This document shows, one piece after another, positions 55,342 to 62,787 of a stretch of 64,000 nucleotides of DNA (within the stretch, counting starts at the first letter, position 1; the number at the start of each line of letters is the position of its first letter). The translations under genes and the position numbers were made by a program. The notes under the pieces were generated by a model. It was not told the DNA's origin and searched no databases. It saw only the letters and a list, made by a program, of their open reading frames with translations. The stretch spans positions 62,001-126,000 of the forward strand of contig JASCOF010000009.1 of the NCBI GenBank assembly GCA_029960065.1, read 5' to 3'. The stretch is from Flavobacteriaceae bacterium PS02336. GTDB lineage: Bacteria > Bacteroidota > Bacteroidia > Flavobacteriales > Flavobacteriaceae.

Positions 55342-55389
55342 ATTTAGCATTTTATATTCATTACCGATGAAATGTTCCTCTGGAATACG

Positions 55390-55417
55390 AAAAAAGAGCT
55401 GTTACTAGCTCTTTTTT
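55390..55417. terminator. Bidirectional terminator between GH3 and MscS genes
   Basis: AAAAAAGAGCT and AGCTCTTTTTT form an 11-base stem with a six-base loop and T runs both ways. Confidence 0.9.
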
Positions 55418-55429
55418 TTATTTATAACC

Positions 55430-57202
55430 TTAATCTTCTTTAGGTTTAAAGCTTCCATCATCAGGATAATTAAGACTATCTTTTAATTCTTCAACCCGTT
55501 TCGGATCAAACTTAGGTAATTGCAATTCGTTATTGTCTTTCCATTTTTTGACCGTTTCTGAAATTTCAGCTGCCTTTTCAGTTGATGGAGCACTATTTCT
55601 GGCCATATACAGTGTTTGTGAAGGATAGGCTAAAGAAGTACCGCTTTGTTCAATTATATCCATCATTCGCAGTAAAATATCTTCTTGCACTTCTTGAGAA
55701 GTTTCAAAATTTACAGCTTCAATATAAGCGGTAATCTCCACTTTTAAAGCATCGGCTGTGATACCAGTAAAACGTACTATTGGCGTTGAATTGTTTATTG
55801 CCGGATGTGCATATAGCAGAGACCGCAGTGCAACCAGCAAGTAACGCATCTGATCTGGCGATGTTTCCATCCTGAAGTTAAATATCGGATTAAATATAAA
55901 ACGATCCCGATGTGTATAATTTTCTATTTTACTTGCTGATAGCTGTCCGTTCGGAATGGTTACAATAGTTCGCGCAGAAGTTCTAAGCGTCGTTGAACGC
56001 ATTCCAATAGCTTCTACAGTTCCTTTTATATCATCGACACGGCAATAATCTCCCACACGCATCGGCTGATCTGCAATAAGGCTCACACTTCCTACAAAAT
56101 TCTCTATTGTTTTCTGTGCTCCTAATGCCAATGCGATACCTCCAATTCCCAGTGCCGCAAGCCCTGCCGTAACATCTACTCCGATAATTCCCAATAAAGC
56201 AATAATTCCTATCACAACAATAGCCGCTTTTGTGGTACGGCTTAAAAATAATATCGCTGATATAGCAGAAATACGTCCTCTCCTACTCATTCTGCTTCGC
56301 GCGAACATGCTTACAAAGTCGGTCATTCTCCATAACAGTATCAAAAATGCAAGAATCCCAATCGTAATAATTATGATTCCAAAACGCTGCCGCACGATTA
56401 TCGAGATTCCCATGCGCTGTGTAAAAGCTACAAATAGAATCACGGTCAGGTACATATGAACGGGCAATGCCAGAGCTTCTATAATTGCCGACCCTTGTTC
56501 TGTAGCCGCTTTTTTCCATGTTTTTTGGACTAATAAACCAATCAAAAACACCAGCAGTCTGGCAAGCAAATAAGATAAAACCGTCATTACCACAACGACT
56601 GTCCAATGTCCAATTGGAACATTTCCTAGTTTTCTTTCTTTTAAAACCCTTGGCAGTATCCGATCTAAAAATGTTTTTTCGCCTGTAACGTCAGCAGAAA
56701 GAATCGATTCTACGGTTTCTGCAGAAAAAAGCCATATCGCGGGCTGGCTGTCATCTGACTGATTTTCGACATACAGCTGAATTACATTTTTACTTGTAGT
56801 AATAGTTCCAACATGATCAACTCCTGTTCCCAGATCATCATCTACGCGTCCAATTTCTTTATTACTTATAATTGAAGATGGTGATAGATTTCCTCCTTGA
56901 TCTAATAACTGCTGAAAAGTCTTTGCAATGCGGATTCTTTCAGCTGTTTTTCTATAGGAACGCTTGCTTAACACAAAATATTGACTGGCACGCAGATAAT
57001 TTTGATCGCCAATTGCTTTAATAAAACCGTTAATGGTTCCTTGCGGTGTTCTTCTTCCGAGAGAATCTTCTGGAATTTTAACTGTTTCTTCTGTAGTTCC
57101 TTTCCCAGTGCCCAGCAACTGCGCTGCAACAATTTCAGGTTTCATTAATAAACCTATTATTAGTAAAGAAAAGGTCAGTAAACGTCTTATATCTAAACTC
57201 AT
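55430..57202 (-). CDS. MscS-family mechanosensitive ion channel
   Basis: A 590-residue inner-membrane protein, much longer than E. coli MscS. It has a signal-like N-terminus, a periplasmic domain (about 30-195), five or so membrane helices (about 200-370) and the MscS pore/beta motif GLAALGIGGIALALGAQKTI then VGDYCRVDDIKGTVE and RSTTLRT. The soluble C-terminal vestibule ends in a charged tail. Such channels release solutes upon osmotic downshock. It stands alone and faces the GH3 gene. Confidence 0.93.
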   Translation of the reverse strand: MSLDIRRLLTFSLLIIGLLMKPEIVAAQLLGTGKGTTEETVKIPEDSLGRRTPQGTINGFIKAIGDQNYLRASQYFVLSKRSYRKTAERIRIAKTFQQLLDQGGNLSPSSIISNKEIGRVDDDLGTGVDHVGTITTSKNVIQLYVENQSDDSQPAIWLFSAETVESILSADVTGEKTFLDRILPRVLKERKLGNVPIGHWTVVVVMTVLSYLLARLLVFLIGLLVQKTWKKAATEQGSAIIEALALPVHMYLTVILFVAFTQRMGISIIVRQRFGIIIITIGILAFLILLWRMTDFVSMFARSRMSRRGRISAISAILFLSRTTKAAIVVIGIIALLGIIGVDVTAGLAALGIGGIALALGAQKTIENFVGSVSLIADQPMRVGDYCRVDDIKGTVEAIGMRSTTLRTSARTIVTIPNGQLSASKIENYTHRDRFIFNPIFNFRMETSPDQMRYLLVALRSLLYAHPAINNSTPIVRFTGITADALKVEITAYIEAVNFETSQEVQEDILLRMMDIIEQSGTSLAYPSQTLYMARNSAPSTEKAAEISETVKKWKDNNELQLPKFDPKRVEELKDSLNYPDDGSFKPKED

Positions 57203-57309
57203 ACCTGCAGTTAATTTCTGATTTAATACTTAAAAATAAGAAATATAGAAGAAAAAAGAAATCTTTACTTAAGAAACGTCTATATAATATGTTATATTCT
57301 AAAAATGGT

Positions 57310-57341
57310 AAAGCCTTTAAACTATGATTGTTAAAGGCTTT
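57310..57341. terminator. Hairpin downstream of the orphan lipoprotein gene
   Basis: AAAGCCTTTAA/TTAAAGGCTTT, 11-base perfect stem with a ten-base loop. The T tail is better on the rightward strand, but the only gene ending nearby is the leftward lipoprotein gene, so its direction is uncertain. Confidence 0.6.
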
Positions 57342-57388
57342 TTATTTAAAATTCTCTAAGAATACAATTTAGATCTGCTAAAAAATCT

Positions 57389-58282
57389 TTAGTATATAGG
57401 ACTAAATGCATCATCATCATTCAAATATAATATTACATCTGGCCTGCCGTCATTAAATTTTATGGTTGCCCATCCTCCATACATTGTTAAGGTATTGTTT
57501 CTCAAAAATCCAGGATCAACATCTGAACCGTTTAAGTGTGTCCTGATTTTAATATTTTTGAATCCAGAAGGTGTTGTGGTCCAATTACTATTATTTGCAA
57601 ATCCACCTGTTTGTCCCATAGTGTTTATATTAGGCATTTCTGACGCATTACTTCCTACTCCATAAACACCTCCTATTTGTATATGCACGCTGCTAACATT
57701 ACTCCAGCTAAAGTTACAGCACGAGCGTTCACCAAAATAAATTGCATTTTGCACTGGAGATGGCCCAGTTTCAGAAGTATCATACAATTCATTTGCAAAA
57801 AAAGGAGTACAACTCTCACACAGAGGGTTAGATGGCGCTTTTTTAATTTTTAAATCACTATCACAATTCAATCCAGTTACACCAGTACCATATGCCGTTA
57901 AAGTGGCACTCTCAAAATTACTATAATAAGTTATTGTTACCGATGTTCCATTACTAACCATAACTGCACTACCAGCAGGAAATTCTGTAAATGACCATCC
58001 TAGATTGGCTAGAGCTCCATTATTGTTGTAAAAAGAATAATTATAGTACGCTACCGAACCTGCATTAACAACAGCATTACCATCGCTGATAACTGTTTCT
58101 CCTTGAATATCACAGTCACTGCTCTGAATACTACTTGGTTTTGCTGTAATATTTTTATTAATTTCTACCGATGAGCCAGCAACTCCATTCGCTTGCTCAC
58201 TTTCATTAGAACAAGCAAAAAATACAACGCTTACTGATAGCGCAAATAGAACAATGAAACAATAATTTTTTAAATTTTTCAT
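57389..58282 (-). CDS. Orphan lipoprotein of unknown function
   Basis: A 297-residue protein with lipoprotein signal (lipobox FFAC, cysteine 24). The middle (about 60-150) looks like a PKD/Ig-type beta-sandwich; the C-terminal half has paired cysteines (LCESC, SCC) and glycine- and asparagine-rich strands. I do not recognise the family. It stands alone with 501 bases of gene-free sequence upstream, in which only the promoter of the divergent unit (near 58699-58753) was recognised. Confidence 0.65.
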   Translation of the reverse strand: MKNLKNYCFIVLFALSVSVVFFACSNESEQANGVAGSSVEINKNITAKPSSIQSSDCDIQGETVISDGNAVVNAGSVAYYNYSFYNNNGALANLGWSFTEFPAGSAVMVSNGTSVTITYYSNFESATLTAYGTGVTGLNCDSDLKIKKAPSNPLCESCTPFFANELYDTSETGPSPVQNAIYFGERSCCNFSWSNVSSVHIQIGGVYGVGSNASEMPNINTMGQTGGFANNSNWTTTPSGFKNIKIRTHLNGSDVDPGFLRNNTLTMYGGWATIKFNDGRPDVILYLNDDDAFSPIY

Positions 58283-58698
58283 AATAATTTATAATCACCT
58301 TTTGCAGTATAAAACTGCCATTATAGACGAAAACTTTAGGTTACGATTTAGGGTTAATTTGTTCCGTCTTTCACTAAAATTATTTAAGTTTTTTTTGCTT
58401 TATACCTAAAATAATAAGATACTTTAGAAAACAAAAATTAAATTATATTCACATCAAATAAAGTAAATAATTTAGTACAATTTTTACGGGTTTCCTCATT
58501 TTGATTAAAATTATTTTGTAACAAAAATGGAGGGTTAATGACTATCTAATACGAAAACGTGGAGAAGTTTAGTAAGCAATATTATACAATGATTGCAGTA
58601 TATCTTCTATTTATATATACTGCATTCTTGTTATTTCATACCATAATTCACTAGTAAATCTATAATAAATCGTAAATTTAAGTTCCTCAAATTTTTTC

Positions 58699-58753
58699 TT
58701 AATCTAGATTAATCGACAGACTTATAGGTCTTATCTAAATTTGTAAAAGAAAT
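58699..58753 (+). promoter_or_regulatory. Promoter with palindromic operator, unit 1 of a shared regulon
   Basis: The perfect palindrome TTAATCTAGATTAA (58699-58712) begins 37 bases before a TAAATTTG -7 element (58736-58743), continuing as TAAATTTGTAAAAGAAAT. The same palindrome, spacing and -7 context occur at 60486-60540. The dyad covers the -33 region, as expected for a repressor operator. Confidence 0.8.
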
Positions 58754-58783
58754 TTAACAACATCAAATTATAACTAAAATAAT

Positions 58784-59074
58784 ATGGAAACGATAAAACT
58801 AGAATTAGACGAGAAAAAACACGGTGCTTTTAATCTTTATGTTGATGGCAAAAAACAAGGCGAAATGACTGTAAGCATTAAACCAGATTTACTGACTGTT
58901 TATCATACTGGTGTTGAACCTGAAGCTGAAGGAAAAGGTTACGCAAAAAAACTTTTGGAGGAAATGGTCTCTTATGTTCGTGCTAATAATTTGATGGTTT
59001 TACCGCTTTGTCCGTATGTTCATGCGCAGTTTAAAAGACATCCAGATGAATATCAAGATATTTGGAAAAAGTAA
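58784..59074 (+). CDS. Small GNAT-like N-acetyltransferase (YidJ/Acetyltransf_CG type)
   Basis: A 96-residue protein with the short acetyltransferase fold: the acetyl-CoA loop GVEPEAEGKGYAKKLLEEM (about 47-65) and the end LPLCPYVHAQFKRHPDEYQD with the conserved cysteine and YVHAQF segment. Such mini-GNAT proteins are about 90-100 residues and their substrates are unknown. It is the first gene after the palindromic promoter and is followed by a repeat and then an esterase gene. A role in electrophile stress is inferred only from shared regulation. Confidence 0.88.
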   Translation: METIKLELDEKKHGAFNLYVDGKKQGEMTVSIKPDLLTVYHTGVEPEAEGKGYAKKLLEEMVSYVRANNLMVLPLCPYVHAQFKRHPDEYQDIWKK

Positions 59075-59127
59075 TTATGAGTCATTTTTTTTAGCCGAAG
59101 ATTAAAGAGATTATCACAGATTTTTTT

Positions 59128-59200
59128 GCCACGAATTTCACGAATTTGCACAAATTCAAATAAGATAAATAAATTCAGGGAAATTGGTGAAATTCGTGGC
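59128..59200. repeat. Inverted repeat between the acetyltransferase and esterase genes
   Basis: GCCACGAATTTCAC and GTGAAATTCGTGGC are perfect 14-base inverted arms 45 bases apart, flanked by A/T runs. The cacgaattt words also occur in the 19136-19455 tandem repeat. It may reduce transcription into the esterase gene. Confidence 0.8.
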
Positions 59201-59278
59201 TGAAAAAAACATTTAAATCTTGCAATCTTTAGCAAAAAATCAATTACTCAAACTCTTAATTTTAAAAATATATTAATT

Positions 59279-59899
59279 ATGAATACAGAAATCTTAACCG
59301 ACGGTATTCCTTTAAATGAAGCTAAAAAAGCTTTAATCCTGATTCACGGTCGTGGCGCAAGTGCTCAAGATATACTTTCGATTGCGAAACATCTTAAAGT
59401 TGATGACTTTGCACTGGTTGCTCCGCAGGCAGAAAACAGAACTTGGTATCCTTATTCTTTTCTAGCTCCACTTAACGAAAATGAACCTTCGTTTTCAAAT
59501 TCATTAGAAGCTATTCATCAAGTTGTGGTTGCTATTCAGCAAAACGGAATTGAAAAAGAGAATATTTATTTCCTTGGATTTTCACAGGGCGCTTGTCTGG
59601 CTTTAGAATTTACAGCGAGAAATGCAGCAAAATACGGAGGCGTTGTCGCTTTTACAGGCGGACTTATTGGTGATAATGTGTATGAAAATCATTATCACGG
59701 AAATTTCGAAAACACGCCAATCTTTATCGGAACAAGTGATCCAGATTTTCATGTTCCAGTTGAAAGAGTGAATGATTCTGAAGCGCTTATGACAAAAATG
59801 GGTGCCGATGTTACAAAAAAAATCTATCCAAATATGGGACATACCATTAGTCAGGATGAAGTAGATTGTGCAAACGCATTGATTTTCAATAAAAAATAA
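59279..59899 (+). CDS. Phospholipase/carboxylesterase-family alpha/beta-hydrolase (MhqD-like)
   Basis: A 206-residue cytoplasmic hydrolase. The oxyanion segment is LILIHGRGASAQD, the nucleophile is serine 102 in LGFSQGACL, and the acid and histidine appear in GTSDPDFHVP and NMGHTIS. It resembles the phospholipase/carboxylesterase group that includes MhqD of Bacillus subtilis, a member of the quinone-responsive MhqR regulon. It overlaps the next gene as TAATG. A ring-cleaving dioxygenase under the same type of promoter follows within 700 bases, which supports an aromatic/quinone-stress role. Confidence 0.88.
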   Translation: MNTEILTDGIPLNEAKKALILIHGRGASAQDILSIAKHLKVDDFALVAPQAENRTWYPYSFLAPLNENEPSFSNSLEAIHQVVVAIQQNGIEKENIYFLGFSQGACLALEFTARNAAKYGGVVAFTGGLIGDNVYENHYHGNFENTPIFIGTSDPDFHVPVERVNDSEALMTKMGADVTKKIYPNMGHTISQDEVDCANALIFNKK

Positions 59900-60249
59900 T
59901 GATAACTATAACAAGAGTTTACAGCGATACAAACGGCGAAAGTCATTTTGAAGATTTTGAAGTTCCGTTGAAAAATAATGGAGATATTGGTTTTCTCTCA
60001 GATGATGAACCTGTAAAGTCTATTGTTTTTAGAGAAGTAAAACCTTCTTACGACTACGATTTTCATAATGCGCCAGATCGCCAATATATTGTTTTATTAG
60101 AAGGAGGCGTTGAAATCGAAACTTCTTTAGGAGAAAAAAGGAAATTTGAAACGGGATCAATTCTCTTGGTGGAAGATACCACAGGAAAAGGACATAAAAC
60201 AAAAAACCTCGAAGCTAAACTTCGAAAATCAATATTCATAAAATTATAA
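59899..60249 (+). CDS. Cupin-domain protein
   Basis: A 116-residue single-domain cupin. The beta-barrel segments are visible (RQYIVLLEGGVEIETSLGEK and GSILLVEDTTGKGHKT), with the second cupin histidine in GKGHKT, but the HxH of motif 1 is not seen, so metal binding is doubtful. It is translationally coupled to the esterase gene. It ends at a strong terminator. The role is unknown; small cupins commonly accompany aromatic or sugar enzymes. Confidence 0.8.
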   Translation: MITITRVYSDTNGESHFEDFEVPLKNNGDIGFLSDDEPVKSIVFREVKPSYDYDFHNAPDRQYIVLLEGGVEIETSLGEKRKFETGSILLVEDTTGKGHKTKNLEAKLRKSIFIKL

Positions 60250-60252
60250 ACT

Positions 60253-60276
60253 GCCGACAACTTGTCGGCTTTTTTA
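60253..60276 (+). terminator. Terminator after the esterase-cupin unit
   Basis: GCCGACA/TGTCGGC 7-base stem with a three-base loop and a run of seven T, 4 bases after the stop codon. Confidence 0.93.
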
Positions 60277-60485
60277 TTTCCCGATATTTCCTTTACTTTT
60301 TATGTTGTAATTAGGAAATAGTCTGCCTCATTTTCTAAATAAAACACCTTGCTTTACAAAAATGACGATATATCGCAAAAGCTGAGAACGAAAAATACAA
60401 TAAAAACCTGTAAAACAATAACTTAACACACTTGGAATACTATTTGGTTATTTCTTTAGGAATATAAAAAGAGGTTTCTTATTTC

Positions 60486-60540
60486 TTAATCTAGGTTAAT
60501 CGATCCAGAGCTATAACGGATGTAAATTTGTATAAGAAAT
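60486..60540 (+). promoter_or_regulatory. Promoter with palindromic operator, unit 2 of a shared regulon
   Basis: TTAATCTAGGTTAA (one mismatch from a perfect dyad) begins exactly 37 bases before TAAATTTG (60523-60530), which continues TAAATTTGTATAAGAAAT. It matches the element at 58699-58753 in sequence and spacing. The rest of the 317-base gap (60250-60566) holds the terminator and no gene. Confidence 0.8.
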
Positions 60541-60566
60541 CAATAACAATTTAATAGTACAATACC

Positions 60567-61505
60567 ATGGAAAATAAAATTTTAGGCTTACACCATATAA
60601 CAGCAATTGCTGGTGATGCAAAAAGAAACTTCGATTTTTATTCAAAAATATTAGGATTAAGATTCATTAAAAAAACAGTGAATTTTGACGATCCGGGAAC
60701 CTATCATTTTTATTTTGGTGATGAGGTTGGAAGCGCTGGAACAATCTTAACTTTTTTCCCTTGGGGAGCAGGAATCCAGCAGGGAAGAAAAGGTTCTGGA
60801 ATGGCAACAGATATTGGTTATTCTGTTCCAAAAGGAAGTTTGGACTTCTGGCAGAAACGTTTTGAAAAATACAATGTAATCTACAATAAACCAGCTGAAA
60901 AATTCGGAGAAAAATATCTTACGTTCTTAGATCCAGACGGTTTAAAATTAGAATTAATCGAATCTAAAACGGACGATAACAGAAAAGCTTGGGAAACAGA
61001 TGAGGTAAAAGCAGATGTGGCTACAAAAGGTTTTCACAACATTACTTTGACATTAAATGATATTAAAGCAACAGCGGCAATCTTAACAGAAATCTTTGGT
61101 TATAAATTAATCGATCAGGAAGTAAACCGTTACCGTTATGCTACAGATGCTGTAGAAAATGCCGCAATTGTTGACTTAGTTGAACTAGCGGATGAAAAAC
61201 GCGGCTTAAATGCGAATGGTACTGTTCACCACGTGGCTTTCCGTGTAAAAAATGACGAAATTCTAATGCACTTCCGTGAAAAAATCGAAGCTTACGGATT
61301 GTCCATTACACCGCAGATCGACAGACAATATTTCCATTCTTTGTATTTCAGAGAACCAGGAGGCGTTTTGTTTGAAATTGCTACCGACAATCCTGGATTT
61401 ACAGTAGATGAAAGTTTAGAAGAATTAGGTAAAAACCTAAAACTTCCTGCTCAATACGAAGCGCATAGAAAAAGTATTGAAGATCATTTGGTTAAAATTA
61501 ATTAA
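60567..61505 (+). CDS. Ring-cleaving dioxygenase, VOC superfamily (MhqO/MhqE-like)
   Basis: A 312-residue protein made of two glyoxalase/VOC halves (about 5-140 and 150-290). Likely iron ligands are the histidine in LGLHHITAI, the histidine in TVHHVAFRV and the glutamate in GVLFEIATD. It matches the hydroquinone-type ring-cleaving dioxygenases such as MhqO and MhqE. These open hydroquinones and protect against quinone toxicity. Its own copy of the palindromic promoter suggests coregulation with the acetyltransferase and esterase genes. Confidence 0.9.
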   Translation: MENKILGLHHITAIAGDAKRNFDFYSKILGLRFIKKTVNFDDPGTYHFYFGDEVGSAGTILTFFPWGAGIQQGRKGSGMATDIGYSVPKGSLDFWQKRFEKYNVIYNKPAEKFGEKYLTFLDPDGLKLELIESKTDDNRKAWETDEVKADVATKGFHNITLTLNDIKATAAILTEIFGYKLIDQEVNRYRYATDAVENAAIVDLVELADEKRGLNANGTVHHVAFRVKNDEILMHFREKIEAYGLSITPQIDRQYFHSLYFREPGGVLFEIATDNPGFTVDESLEELGKNLKLPAQYEAHRKSIEDHLVKIN

Positions 61506-61649
61506 TCAAAAATAGTAAAGCAGCAAATGGAAGCATAAAAAAGATTATTTTTATTAATAAATTGATAATCAGATTCTTAATTTATGTTTCCTTTTTTTTT
61601 ACATTATCATTCAACAACCAATCGTAATCCATAAAAAACAATATATATC

Positions 61650-62651
61650 ATGGCAAAAATAGCATTATACGGATTTGGCCGAATTGGAAGACAGTTTCTT
61701 CGCATCGCCTTAAAAAACAATCTTTTTGTTCCTGAAGTCATTGCTGACATTCAAGATATAGATCTGCTCGGAGCACTTTTCAGCGTCGATTCTAACTACG
61801 GAAGATGGCATGAAGAAGTAAAAACAGCAGATGAAAATTTTAGTATTGGAGACAGGAAAATTCCATACAAGAATTCTAAACTAGATATCCCAGATTGGAA
61901 ATCTTTAGGAGTTGATTTGGTTGTAGATTGTACAGGACGTGCCACAAATAGAGAAAATGCGCAGAAACACATTGACAAAGGAGCAAAATACGTTTTGGTA
62001 AGTGCGCCAAGCAAATCTTTAGCAGATTGTGATGCTGTGCTTTTAAAAGGAATTAATCTTGATGAATTTAATGCACAAAACCATAAAATAATCAGTATGG
62101 GAAGCTGTACGACAAACGCTTTAGCTGCAGTTGTAAAAGTGATTCAAGATAATTTCGGAATTGAATATGGCTTATTCTCAACCGTTCACTCCTACACCAA
62201 CACGCAATCTCTGACCGATCAGCCAATGAAAGACAGACGCGATTCTTGGGCAGCAGCAGAAAATATAATTCCGTCCTCATCTGGAGCAGCAAAAGCACTT
62301 CAGTTTATTTGGAGTGATTTAAAAATTACTGGTAAAGCCTACAGAGTTCCAACTAAAACGGGAAGTATTGCCGAATTGAATTTGGTTACAACTAAAGATT
62401 GTTCTGTAGAAGAAGTGAATGATGCTTTTAGAAAAGCTGCAAAAGAAGGTTCATTAAAAGGTGTTTTGGATGTTTTGGAGGAACAATGGAGTTCTGCGAG
62501 AATTGTAGGCGATCCGCATTCTTCTATTATCGATTTACCGCTTACCACCAAACAGGGAAATTTACTTTCTGTAGCTGCTTGGTACGATAATGAATGGGGT
62601 TTTGCCAACCGACTTGCTGAAGTTGCGCAATACATTTCGAAGAAAATATAA
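61650..62651 (+). CDS. gap: Type I glyceraldehyde-3-phosphate dehydrogenase
   Basis: A 333-residue enzyme of normal length. The NAD-binding fingerprint GFGRIGRQFLRIAL is at the start, the catalytic cysteine (near residue 153) is in SMGSCTTNALA, and the ending YDNEWGFANRLAEV is the usual one. It oxidises glyceraldehyde 3-phosphate in glycolysis or works in reverse. The segment YGRWHEEV after the second strand differs from the common HGRF pattern, so it may be a secondary isoform. Catalytic cysteine makes it a quinone target, but no shared operator was found before it. Confidence 0.93.
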   Translation: MAKIALYGFGRIGRQFLRIALKNNLFVPEVIADIQDIDLLGALFSVDSNYGRWHEEVKTADENFSIGDRKIPYKNSKLDIPDWKSLGVDLVVDCTGRATNRENAQKHIDKGAKYVLVSAPSKSLADCDAVLLKGINLDEFNAQNHKIISMGSCTTNALAAVVKVIQDNFGIEYGLFSTVHSYTNTQSLTDQPMKDRRDSWAAAENIIPSSSGAAKALQFIWSDLKITGKAYRVPTKTGSIAELNLVTTKDCSVEEVNDAFRKAAKEGSLKGVLDVLEEQWSSARIVGDPHSSIIDLPLTTKQGNLLSVAAWYDNEWGFANRLAEVAQYISKKI

Positions 62652-62678
62652 AAACGATTTATAAAGTTTCAAAAAGTC

Positions 62679-62765
62679 CAATGAAAAAAGCAGCTTGTTT
62701 TTTCATTGCAAAATTAAAAAATCCATAACAAGAGAGATTTAAAACACTCTTTGTTATGGATTTTA
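62679..62765. terminator. Two hairpins between gap and the convergent SusD gene
   Basis: The first, CAATGAAAAAA/TTTTTTCATTG (62679-62708), has an eight-base loop. The second (62716-62764) pairs AATCCATAACAAGAG with CTCTTTGTTATGGATT with one bulged base and T runs. Together they can end transcription from both sides. Confidence 0.8.
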
Positions 62766-62787
62766 CTATTAGAATTTATTTTAAAAC

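Noticed and set aside
61506..61649. Third copy of the palindromic promoter before gap
   Set aside because: Only short TTAAT-like words are present; there is no dyad with the 37-base spacing to a TAnnTTTG element.
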